A stretch of 64,000 bases of DNA, taken from assembly GCF_014201355.1 (NCBI RefSeq), contig NZ_JACHEG010000010.1, forward strand, positions 62,001 through 126,000. Reading direction: 5' to 3'. How positions within the stretch are numbered: position 1 is the first letter of the stretch; the number at the start of each line of letters is the position of its first letter. The position numbers and the translations under genes were made by a program. The stretch is from Aliirhizobium wenxiniae (lineage in GTDB: Bacteria; Pseudomonadota; Alphaproteobacteria; Rhizobiales; Rhizobiaceae). The notes under the pieces were generated by a model. The model made no database searches. It was not told where the DNA came from and worked only from the letters and a program-made list of their open reading frames with translations. Of this stretch, positions 16,380-24,150 are shown piece by piece.

Positions 16380-17261
16380 TCAGGTGCGTGATTTGCGACC
16401 GTTGGCTTTATGTGTGGCACGGCAGCAAGCTTTGTACCGAAGGCCTGAGCCGCAAGGGCAGAGGTCGCTACTCCGGCGCTGCAAACGGCCAACAACAAAC
16501 AGCAGAAAACCTGTTGGTAACATTCTCGCAGTCGTGGCTGCGATCTTTGCCGAAAAACCTGGAATTACAAGTCGACGTCCTGACTTGAAACCGTGCCAGA
16601 CGTGCTCGGCTACGTAGGGAGCCGGGTATCTGGGAAGAATTTTGAATAACGATACTTTTCCGGCTCCAGAGTGATCTAGGAATTCAGTAGCGACAGGTCC
16701 CGGCGCGGCGCAGGTTACGGTCACACCGGTAAAGCGAAGCTCGGCATTCAGAGCTTCGGAAAACGAACGCACGAAGTTCTTGCTCGCGTAGTACATAGCC
16801 ATATTGGGGCCTGGAAGGAAGCTCGCAACAGATGCCAGATTGATCACACCACCTTGCCTTCGCCTCAACATTCCTGGCAGGAAATGGAGCGTCAGCTCAC
16901 TTAACGCCCGAATATTGACGTCAATGATACCGATCTGCTTGTCGATCGGCAGGACGCTCGCAGCGCCGCGCAACCCGTATCCGGCGCTATTGACGAGCAC
17001 ATCACAGAGAAGCCCCTTCTCCGTTAGGAACTCTTCCAAATGCGCCGGGGCACCGGCCAAACAGAGGTCCAGATCCAGAATAAACGCCTCGCCTCCCTCG
17101 ATGCGAATCTCGCTGGCAGCCTCAGCGAGATGTTCGAGCGAGCGGGCAACGAGTACGACAGGACGACCCTCGCTGGCAGCAACCTTGGCGATCGCTTTCC
17201 CAATCCCACGTGATCCGCCGACGACCACAACGGCATGTCTGGATGCTTTTTCATCAATCAT
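16380..17261 (-). CDS. Short-chain dehydrogenase/reductase with C-terminal SEC-C zinc motif
   Basis: 293 residues. The Rossmann domain has VVVGGSRGIGKAIA (NAD(P)-binding), NSAGYG, catalytic Ser in NLASVAS and YYASK (Tyr-x-x-x-Lys). After about residue 255 a tail reads CPCGSGLRYKACC, an exact SEC-C motif, a zinc finger known from SecA and many accessory proteins. An SDR carrying SEC-C is unusual to me. It overlaps the upstream acyltransferase gene by four bases (ATGA) and is last in a three-gene operon with the ICMT-like gene. Substrate unknown; the context suggests a lipid or polyketide-like compound. Confidence 0.88.
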   Translation of the reverse strand: MIDEKASRHAVVVVGGSRGIGKAIAKVAASEGRPVVLVARSLEHLAEAASEIRIEGGEAFILDLDLCLAGAPAHLEEFLTEKGLLCDVLVNSAGYGLRGAASVLPIDKQIGIIDVNIRALSELTLHFLPGMLRRRQGGVINLASVASFLPGPNMAMYYASKNFVRSFSEALNAELRFTGVTVTCAAPGPVATEFLDHSGAGKVSLFKILPRYPAPYVAEHVWHGFKSGRRLVIPGFSAKIAATTARMLPTGFLLFVVGRLQRRSSDLCPCGSGLRYKACCRATHKANGRKSRT

Positions 17262-18043
17262 TCCATTGTGCCGGTTTTGGAGGTAGTCATGATTGTTTCT
17301 TCGCCGGGGAGTTGCTTGACTTCGGATGCGACATCATCGTTCAAGATCGCCTCAAAACGCGCTAGCGCGCGCGCGACCGTTGCGCCGTCCATTACCCGGT
17401 GATCGTAAAGAATTCGAACGCTGATGGTTCCATCTTCTTCGATCGGCCCCCAATTGAGAAGCGTGGTGAGCGGCGTCAGTGGGTTCAATGATTCCGCGCC
17501 TAGACCCGAATAGACCGAAAGCTGAAACGTACCGAAAAATCGTTCGCGCTGTCTTGCGAGATTAAGACCAAGCCACATTAATAGCCACCTCACCGGCCCG
17601 GGCAGTTTGGCGAACCGCAAAGCGCGCCGGAATTGCTTGATCGTCAGGATAGGCTCTGAGCGCGTTTCTTCGACGATCTGCTGGATGGAGGATATCGAAC
17701 GGCTTTCAGGATGCCTGATGGTAGCAAGCAAAACAGCACGCTCGCCTTGATGCTCGCGCTCGTAAGCGACAGAAGCAACACTCTTCGAATACTCGTAGAA
17801 ATGCGGCCAGGGGAGTTTGACGTAAGCGCGGCGAAGTTCAGGTATCTCCTGAGCAAGGACTCCATATCCCTTTAGGAAAAGTACTGTCCAGGAGGGACGT
17901 CGGGTCCGCGTGTTCCGTGCCGCCAACAGGAGTCCGAGATCCATTTTTCTTTGGACAGTTACCCTGGGTATTCCAATCGAAAACCGCATCAGATCTCCGA
18001 CGAGCCGGCGTGACGCAGATATTTTAAGGGCACGGCCTCGCAT
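17258..18043 (-). CDS. 2-oxoacid dehydrogenase-type acyltransferase-like protein
   Basis: 261 residues from ATG 18043 (GAGG five bases upstream, seven bases after the previous stop); an ATG at 18106 would overlap that gene. The end has DHRVMDGATVARAL, the H-xxx-D-G active-site block of dihydrolipoamide acyltransferase catalytic domains, preceded by LNWGPIEEDGT. No lipoyl or E1/E3-binding domain is present. Such stand-alone domains occur in lipid-related clusters. It is the middle gene of the operon with the ICMT-like and SDR genes, and the reaction is not known. Confidence 0.8.
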   Translation of the reverse strand: MRGRALKISASRRLVGDLMRFSIGIPRVTVQRKMDLGLLLAARNTRTRRPSWTVLFLKGYGVLAQEIPELRRAYVKLPWPHFYEYSKSVASVAYEREHQGERAVLLATIRHPESRSISSIQQIVEETRSEPILTIKQFRRALRFAKLPGPVRWLLMWLGLNLARQRERFFGTFQLSVYSGLGAESLNPLTPLTTLLNWGPIEEDGTISVRILYDHRVMDGATVARALARFEAILNDDVASEVKQLPGEETIMTTSKTGTME

Positions 18044-18050
18044 ATGCGCC

Positions 18051-18644
18051 TCAATAGAAATAGGGAATGATCCGCTTCGTTGTTTTCGCGTAGTTTCGAT
18101 AATCATTGCCGAAGGTTTCCATCATCATGTGTTCCTCTTTTCCTACCCGGAGAAAGAATAGCACAGAGAAGCCCAGAAGCCCTGCCAGTCCTACAGCCCA
18201 GTTGGGCAGCAGGAACATCTGACCAAATGCCAACAACAGGAATGAGCTGTACATTGGGTGACGGACGCGTGAATAAGGGCCTGTGTGCACCAATTTGTGC
18301 TTGTCACGAATTTCCAAGCTGATCGACCAGTTCTTGCCGAGTTCCTTATGAGTTTTCCGAAAAAGCCACAGACCGGAAAAGAACAGGACAGTGCCAAGGG
18401 CGGTAGCCCATATGTGGGCAGGATAGTCCGCAACGGCCGGCATGCCTGTCGCTATATAAACACCCGGGACAAGACCTTGCCCCAGGACTGCCGCCCACAA
18501 GCCAACTCTATCGACGACAGAACGACGATTATCGATAACGCGAATGGCCCTGGCCCGCCGTTCGAAAGGGCGGCGAATAATATACCAACATATGATGCCG
18601 GCCACCCAAATAGACTCGCCGATAATGGCTGAGGATGCATTCAT
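18051..18644 (-). CDS. Isoprenylcysteine carboxyl methyltransferase (ICMT)-family membrane protein
   Basis: 197 residues with about five membrane helices. The C-terminal block GPYSRVRHPMYSSF, followed after the next helices by KEEHMMMETFG and Y--Y, is the SAM-binding ICMT/PEMT-like signature. Family members methylate carboxyl or amine groups of membrane-embedded substrates. It is the first gene of the operon; bacteria lack prenylated CAAX proteins, so the substrate is probably a lipid or small hydrophobic molecule (inference). Confidence 0.88.
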   Translation of the reverse strand: MNASSAIIGESIWVAGIICWYIIRRPFERRARAIRVIDNRRSVVDRVGLWAAVLGQGLVPGVYIATGMPAVADYPAHIWATALGTVLFFSGLWLFRKTHKELGKNWSISLEIRDKHKLVHTGPYSRVRHPMYSSFLLLAFGQMFLLPNWAVGLAGLLGFSVLFFLRVGKEEHMMMETFGNDYRNYAKTTKRIIPYFY

Positions 18645-18708
18645 CTAAGGCACCCAGGGCGATCGGCTAGTGGTCGCTTTCTCGGTCTAGCGCTCTGCTT
18701 ATCCATTC

Positions 18709-19302
18709 TCATCCCCCGTTCAGCTCGCGAAGCTTCGTGATGAACTGTTGAGGTCTAAGATAGATCGAAGGTGCTTTGTAACCCATGGAACGCGCAATAT
18801 CTGCCACGAAGGCATTGCAGTTGCTCACGGACGCCAGCCAGACCTTTGATTTGGCTTTGAGCATGCGGATATGGGCTACGACTTTCTCATACTCAGCCCT
18901 GGTCAGCACGACGCGCCAACTTGCCGAACGATATTCCTCCTCCAGATCGCCATCACTTTCACCCGTCTCGGCAGGTACCGGAATGAAGTGACCAAGGACG
19001 TAGGGGAGCGGATCGTTTGTAGCTGGTGCTAACCCGGCCACCTCGCGAGTAATCGCCTGGCCGTTGGCTCCCAATTGTCCAAAAATGACATAGGAATGCC
19101 CATAAGTCAGCGCGTAGCGTGAACGAAATTCAATGAAATACCGACGTTCAGGACGTCGAGAGGCGATGGCGGGTGAATCGGAGCTGTTTTGGTAAGTCGA
19201 TATGTAACGCGGTAGCGGCGGTTTGTCGTCACCTTGGCAGGAAACCATAAACAGAGACAGGCAGACCATGAGGGACGCGAAGTACTTTCTACCCGGCATC
19301 AA
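18709..19302 (-). CDS. Predicted lipoprotein, unknown function
   Basis: 197 residues with a lipobox (LFMVSC, Cys about 22), so it should be anchored to the envelope. The body has YALTYGHSYVIFG and, near the end, SNCNAFVADIARSMG, a Cys-containing block reminiscent of papain-fold (NlpC/P60- or DUF4105-like) proteins. That is weak and I do not assign an activity. Tat or signal-peptide cleavage other than lipobox is not seen. Confidence 0.7.
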   Translation of the reverse strand: MMPGRKYFASLMVCLSLFMVSCQGDDKPPLPRYISTYQNSSDSPAIASRRPERRYFIEFRSRYALTYGHSYVIFGQLGANGQAITREVAGLAPATNDPLPYVLGHFIPVPAETGESDGDLEEEYRSASWRVVLTRAEYEKVVAHIRMLKAKSKVWLASVSNCNAFVADIARSMGYKAPSIYLRPQQFITKLRELNGG

Positions 19303-19395
19303 CCTGCTCTTTCCCTTGGACGCCAGAATTCGAGCGAGAGCTGCCAGCCTCTCAATTCGAACGCGAATGATTGGAAGAAATTGACATATTTCATA

Positions 19396-19427
19396 CGACG
19401 GGGAGCATCGGCGGATGCTCCCCGTCG
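19396..19427 (-). terminator. 14-bp perfect hairpin after the small lipoprotein gene
   Basis: CGACGGGGAGCATC-4-GATGCTCCCCGTCG. It lies ten bases after the stop of the 41-residue lipoprotein on the minus strand. The T-run is weak, but the stem is very stable and probably ends or protects that transcript. Confidence 0.65.
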
Positions 19428-19437
19428 ATCTCGAAAG

Positions 19438-19563
19438 CTACTTGTACACGGCTGTCTGCGCTGCAGGCGGCGGGGCCTTCCCCTTGCCCTTACCAATCAT
19501 CCCGCATCCGCTCAGGCTGGCGACTGACACGATTGCGACTGCGATAATCATAAGTCTGCTCAT
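19438..19563 (-). CDS. Small lipoprotein, 41 aa
   Basis: ATG 19563 with AGAGGA seven bases upstream. The signal peptide MSRLMIIAVAIVSVASLSG runs into a Cys (lipobox SLSGC), followed by a short Lys/Gly/Pro-rich tail ending AVYK. It resembles the entericidin-type small lipoproteins of alphaproteobacteria in size and layout. The hairpin directly downstream supports a real gene. Confidence 0.75.
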   Translation of the reverse strand: MSRLMIIAVAIVSVASLSGCGMIGKGKGKAPPPAAQTAVYK

Positions 19564-19746
19564 AAAGATGTCCTCTCCTATTTCGGAATCGGGTCCTTCA
19601 GGCAACGCTTTATTTCATAACCGTAAAAAACTACCACGAATAGCATATAAATGTCACACAACCTTTTCATTCGTTGAACGGTGTTCTCATTTCGGTCAGT
19701 GCGCTATGTGAAACCAACCTGGTGCAGTCCTTGCAAATCGGCGTCA

Positions 19747-20325
19747 TCAGTAAATCAAAACCTGCGTCCCGAGAGGTGTCAGTGAGTATAGATGGACGAT
19801 GTCGTTGTTGGTCAGCCGCACGCAGCCATTCGAAACCGCATGTCCTATCGACCAGGGTTCGTTTGTGCCATGAAGACGGTACATCGTGTCCTCGCCGTCC
19901 CGATAGAGATAAAGTGCAGCGGCTCCAAGCGGGTTATGAAGGCCGCCCTCAACGCCTCCCGCATATTGCTCCAGACGCGGCTTGCGCTGGATCATGCTGG
20001 CAGTCGGTGTCCACGACGGCCACTCCGCCTTTCGACCCACTGTCGCTCGCCCCTTCAGCGAGAGGCCGGCCTCTCCGACGGCCACACCATATCGCGTTGC
20101 CCGACCGCCATATTCGACGTGATAAAGGTACCGCTCGGCCGTGTCGACGATGATCGTGCCAGGCGCCTCGCCGCCATCATATGGAACGCGTCGACGTCGG
20201 TATTCGGCAGGCAGCCGATAACTCGTAACGGCGAACGGCGACCAAGCCATTGAAGTACAACCGGATGCCGAAGCGCTCAAACTGAAGAGCATAAAGCTTC
20301 GGCGCGTCATGAGGATCGTGCTCAT
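19747..20325 (-). CDS. L,D-transpeptidase (YkuD domain), Tat-type lipoprotein
   Basis: 192 residues. The N-terminus has twin arginines (MTRRSF) and a lipobox (ASGC, about residue 22-23), a common arrangement for this family in rhizobia. The catalytic block HGTNEPWSIGHAVSNGCVRL (about 153-172) holds the His and the Ser-x-Gly-Cys nucleophile. It crosslinks peptidoglycan 3-3 or attaches proteins to the wall in the periplasm. It is a single-gene unit. Confidence 0.93.
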   Translation of the reverse strand: MSTILMTRRSFMLFSLSASASGCTSMAWSPFAVTSYRLPAEYRRRRVPYDGGEAPGTIIVDTAERYLYHVEYGGRATRYGVAVGEAGLSLKGRATVGRKAEWPSWTPTASMIQRKPRLEQYAGGVEGGLHNPLGAAALYLYRDGEDTMYRLHGTNEPWSIGHAVSNGCVRLTNNDIVHLYSLTPLGTQVLIY

Positions 20326-20607
20326 GCCTACCTATCGCGTTCGTTGAAAATCTGTCTCGATGCGATGCCAGTCTTTTGTAAGGTCGGGTCTCGGGACCTC
20401 CATTCTATTACAGCAAAGCTTTTGCCATCAAACCGACAAGCAAAGTTAGTGATTGCTTTTTCTTCCGTCTCTGCAACCTTACCGGTACGCTATGGAAAGT
20501 AAACCGTGATTCCGTAAGCAGGGCACGAGACTGCTTCAGGCGTCGACAAAGAGTTATCTACCCAAACATCCTGCTTCGGATCGTGTTTTAACTTGGGGGA
20601 CGATCTG

Positions 20608-21366
20608 GTGAAAGCTGATATGCGGGGGAAGATCGCGATCGTGACCGGCGGCGGTTCTGGCATCGGTGCGGCCATATGCCGGCGTCTGGCAGAGGAAGGC
20701 GCTGAAATCATCGTAGCGGATGTGAATGATGACGCGGCGCGCAGGATTGCGTCTGAAATTTCCGCTTGCGGACATCTCGCCCACGACATGGCTGTCGATG
20801 TTACGAACCCGGAAGCTGTCGAGGCCATGATTAATGATGTTACCGTGAGGTTTGGCGGTCTTCATCTGGCAATCAACAATGCCGGCAGCTATGGCGGTCA
20901 GGTCGATACCGCTGGCTATTCGCTCGATGAGTGGCATCGGGTGATGGATGTCAATCTCAACGCCGTTTTCTATTGCATGAAATACGAAATTGCTGCGATG
21001 CTTAAGTTCGGCCAAGGAGCGATTGTCAATGTCGCTTCCGTGCTTGGCTCGGTAGCACTGCCAGCAACTGCGGCATATACCGCAAGCAAGCACGGAGTTA
21101 TCGGGCTGACCAAGGTTGCGGCGATCGAATATGCGAGGCGCGGCATTCGCGTCAATGCCGTTTGTCCAGGTTGGATTGCGACACCGCTCCTCGAGGCCGC
21201 TTACAAGAATTTTTCCAATAACCGGCGTATGGAGGCATTACAGCCCATGGGCCGCAGCGGAACACCGGATGAGGTAGCCGCCCTCGTTTGCTTCCTGTTG
21301 TCAGATCAAGCAAGCTTCATTACCGGAAGCTGTCATCTTGTCGATGGCGCGTACAGCGCTCATTGA
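20608..21366 (+). CDS. SDR family oxidoreductase (FabG-like)
   Basis: 252 residues. I choose GTG 20608 because GGGGA precedes it by seven bases; ATG 20620 is also possible. It has VTGGGSGIGAAI for cofactor binding, INNAGSYGG, the catalytic serine region NVASVLGS and YTASK, and a C-terminal ITGSCHLVDGAY end typical of FabG-like SDRs with NAD(P). Substrate not deducible; single gene. Confidence 0.9.
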   Translation: MKADMRGKIAIVTGGGSGIGAAICRRLAEEGAEIIVADVNDDAARRIASEISACGHLAHDMAVDVTNPEAVEAMINDVTVRFGGLHLAINNAGSYGGQVDTAGYSLDEWHRVMDVNLNAVFYCMKYEIAAMLKFGQGAIVNVASVLGSVALPATAAYTASKHGVIGLTKVAAIEYARRGIRVNAVCPGWIATPLLEAAYKNFSNNRRMEALQPMGRSGTPDEVAALVCFLLSDQASFITGSCHLVDGAYSAH

Positions 21367-22076
21367 CCAAGGTGTGAGCCTGACGAATAATCAGCAGCGC
21401 AAGGCTACGACGGAGGCTCCTCGCACCGATCCCTCGTCTGGCGACTGAAAGCCGACCCAGCTACGTTTACCGAGCGGATGAGCAGCAGTTCAGACTTAGC
21501 GGAGGAGTAGGTTCCGGTACACTGGCTGAGGTAGCTCTTGATAAAAATTGAGCGCGCGTTTCTCGGAGTGACCTAGAATACCTGGTTGAATGAATGGGAC
21601 TGAAGTGACCAGTCGCTCGCAAACGCACTATCCTTTTCAGTTGAAAGCCAGATGAGGGACAATGCGGCGACTAAATCTGGCGTTGCTTCAGAGGTTTCCG
21701 AACCTTCGGTTCGGCCAGCGTCACGCGGGGGAACCGATCGAAGGGATCGTAACGTGCAACATCCATATTGGTTCTCCTTTGGCTTCGGCGGCTTTGCAGG
21801 AGAACGTCCAACAGGCAGCCGTCCTGCTCAGCTGGGCGCCACAGCGGGACGGTCTGATGTGAGGCATTATCCCGCGGGCAGCCAGCAGGTTCTCGACCGT
21901 GCGTAGGCTCAGAGGTAAACGGAAACAAAAGCCATGCTGCACGGCGGCGTATCCGGCGCGTTGATTGGCAACGTCGCAGATCAGCCGGGGCGTTGCTACC
22001 ATCGCGATCGAAACGGCAACAGGTACATCTTGATCAACCGTTATCCATCTCAAATCTAGTTTACATGCCCGTCGCA
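21367..22076. other. Intergenic region with an IS6-type fragment
   Basis: Apart from the IS6-like transposase scrap at 21838-21975 I see no gene. Several short overlapping frames on both strands look like noise. Confidence 0.5.
21838..21975 (-). pseudogene. IS6-family transposase N-terminal fragment
   Basis: The minus strand encodes HGFCFRLPLSLRTVENLLAARGI, here cut as FRLPLSLRTVENLLAARGI. It matches the conserved N-terminal helix-turn-helix region of IS6/IS26-type transposases (RFPLSLR-VEE-L--RGI). The DDE domain and inverted repeats are missing. Confidence 0.65.
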
Positions 22077-23129
22077 TTATCTGGCGCTGAAGTATGCTGC
22101 TACAGCTGAAATATCATCGGCCGTGAGTTCCTTGGCAGCCCCGCTCATCAGATGGTGGTATTCAGAGCCACCGCGCCCACCGGATTGAAATAGCGCCAAC
22201 TGATTTTGCAGATAAGCTGAGTTTTGACCGGATAGTTTTGGGTAGGCCGGATTGGCATCTGCTTTATCGTGGCAACTCAGGCACGCCGGGATCTTGTCGG
22301 CACGACGGCCCTGCTCCGCGAGTATCCTACCCTTCTCGATCAAAATTGGATCATGAACAGCACCTGCACGAGCCGCCGGAGTCTGGTTGGCATAATAGGC
22401 AGCCAGTTTTGGCAGTCCCTCAACGGACAATGCACCGACCGCCACCTGCATGATACCACTTGGACGCGTCTTTTCGGCATAGGCCTTGAGAGAATTCAGC
22501 AGATAGGCCTCGGACTGCCCCGCAAGCCGCGGGATGTCGCTGCCATCATTCAACTTTGCTTCGGCATGACAGCTTTCGCAGGTGATCGGCAAAGGCGAGA
22601 CCTCGCCAGCATGACCGAGGCCGTGCAGGCCGGATGCCCGGATATAGGCCTGTGCATCCATATCCGGCAGCTTTCGGAGAAAAGCCACCATCGACCATAC
22701 CTCATCGTCGCGCGACTGGACGGGCCATGCCGGCATGCCAGTGAAACGGACACCGTGCTTGACGATCTCGAACAGTTCGGCATCCGTCCATTCAGGCACC
22801 ACGACCTTCAGGTCCGGCGGCGGGGGCAACATGGCGAGCACTGAATCCGGCCGCGGTTGAGCCGGCGAACCGTGACAGACTGCACAGCCGGTTTCGAAAT
22901 GGCCGGCCGCACCCGGGACCAGCCCAGGATCGTTGAGCGGCGGCACGTCGCCGGTTGCGACCGCTCTGGCCGAGACAGAGTTGCGCATCACCCAATGCAG
23001 GAACCAGTCAGTGACCGCCCAGTGTCCAGTAGAGGCGCGCACACTCATCAGCCCCGACCAACCGACTGCCAGCCCGAGGAGAGGTGCGAGCACTACAAGC
23101 ACGATCAGATGTTTCCAGCGAATGATCAT
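22077..23129 (-). CDS. Membrane-anchored triheme cytochrome c
   Basis: 350 residues from ATG 23129, which overlaps the upstream stop (TGATG). One N-terminal helix (about 9-27) anchors it. Three heme sites follow: CAVCH, CESCH and CLSCH, each with a later Met. The upstream part resembles a mono-heme domain and the rest two tandem cytochrome c4-like domains. It should carry electrons in the periplasm to the oxidase of the same operon. Last gene of the cox operon. Confidence 0.9.
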   Translation of the reverse strand: MIIRWKHLIVLVVLAPLLGLAVGWSGLMSVRASTGHWAVTDWFLHWVMRNSVSARAVATGDVPPLNDPGLVPGAAGHFETGCAVCHGSPAQPRPDSVLAMLPPPPDLKVVVPEWTDAELFEIVKHGVRFTGMPAWPVQSRDDEVWSMVAFLRKLPDMDAQAYIRASGLHGLGHAGEVSPLPITCESCHAEAKLNDGSDIPRLAGQSEAYLLNSLKAYAEKTRPSGIMQVAVGALSVEGLPKLAAYYANQTPAARAGAVHDPILIEKGRILAEQGRRADKIPACLSCHDKADANPAYPKLSGQNSAYLQNQLALFQSGGRGGSEYHHLMSGAAKELTADDISAVAAYFSAR

Positions 23130-23770
23130 CAGCCTCTCCTGCGCAATGCTCGGGGAATGCCGGAATTGAGTGTCGTGGCCAGAAGTGAGACGCCCCCCGC
23201 GAGATAGACAGCTGCTCCAACCAGCAACATGATGACGCCACCGGCCTGCTGATCGACGACCGGGCCAAGCGGGACGCCGAGACAACTTACCTCGCTATCG
23301 CCGTAAAGTGCTCGCGGCGACAGAGCCAGCAATGCGCCGAGCAGAGTCATATGCATGGAGGTGAAGAGCAGGCCGGCGGCGCCTGCCATGCGCCGGCCGT
23401 CCCTGCCCGCTTCCAGCCCGCCGAGGCAGGAGAGCCACAGCGCCAAGCCCGCAGCGAGAAAGGTGGCCTGCTCAAGTGCGGCGACGAGCGGAGAGCTTTC
23501 CGACAACGCCCGAAGGACAGGAGTGTGCCAGAGCCAGACAGCAACGAGTTCCACGATCGAGGCAACGATCGGCGAAAACCACGGCCAGCGTGCCGGGAGA
23601 TCTATGCGCGTTCCCGAGAGGCCGATGGCGATGAGCGGTGCTGCGCCGGCAACGACACCCATATGGGCGATCATGTGGATGGTGAACGAGGCCCGGTCGG
23701 CGAAGGGAAGCAGAAGGCCCCAAAGCGCGCCCAATAAAACCACACCGGCAAAAAGCGAGGCGCGTTTCAT
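23129..23770 (-). CDS. ctaG: Cytochrome c oxidase assembly factor CtaG (caa3 type)
   Basis: 213 residues from ATG 23770 (ATGA overlap with the upstream stop). About six membrane helices, with IHMIAHMGVV, LWHTPVLR and SMHMTLLGALLAL segments containing the conserved histidines of the caa3_CtaG family. Probable role: copper delivery or assembly of the oxidase in the inner membrane. Operon position supports this. Confidence 0.85.
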   Translation of the reverse strand: MKRASLFAGVVLLGALWGLLLPFADRASFTIHMIAHMGVVAGAAPLIAIGLSGTRIDLPARWPWFSPIVASIVELVAVWLWHTPVLRALSESSPLVAALEQATFLAAGLALWLSCLGGLEAGRDGRRMAGAAGLLFTSMHMTLLGALLALSPRALYGDSEVSCLGVPLGPVVDQQAGGVIMLLVGAAVYLAGGVSLLATTLNSGIPRALRRRG

Positions 23771-24150
23771 CGTTGGCACTCCGCGATGAGGATCAGCGGA
23801 ATGGCGGCGTAGACGACAGCGACAAAGCTGAGCCCCGAAAGAAGCAGCGTCGCATATCCCTGAAACAAGGTGCGGCCTTTCCTCGTCGGCTCATCATGCG
23901 GCGGGTCATGCACGCCAAAACCCCATTGTCGCCAGGCGAGCCAGGCGGAAAGCACGATGACGGCCAATGCGAACACAGTAAAGCCTGCCAGAAGAAGCCG
24001 CACTGTATCGAAGCCGAAATCGAGAGATGCAGCCTTGGCGCAGTAGATGGCGACGGTCGCATAACAGCCAATGAAATGCACCGCCCAGATGGTCGGGGCG
24101 GTGAATAGGGTCCAGAGGCTTTCCACTTCGCGCGGGATGACGCTCTTCAT
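23767..24150 (-). CDS. Small membrane protein of the cox operon
   Basis: 127 residues with three hydrophobic segments (about 15-40, 50-72, 98-120). It overlaps both neighbours by four bases, so it is translationally coupled between the oxidase and ctaG. Unnamed relatives occupy the same slot in rhizobial caa3 clusters. A role in oxidase assembly or as an accessory subunit is inference. Confidence 0.75.
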   Translation of the reverse strand: MKSVIPREVESLWTLFTAPTIWAVHFIGCYATVAIYCAKAASLDFGFDTVRLLLAGFTVFALAVIVLSAWLAWRQWGFGVHDPPHDEPTRKGRTLFQGYATLLLSGLSFVAVVYAAIPLILIAECQR

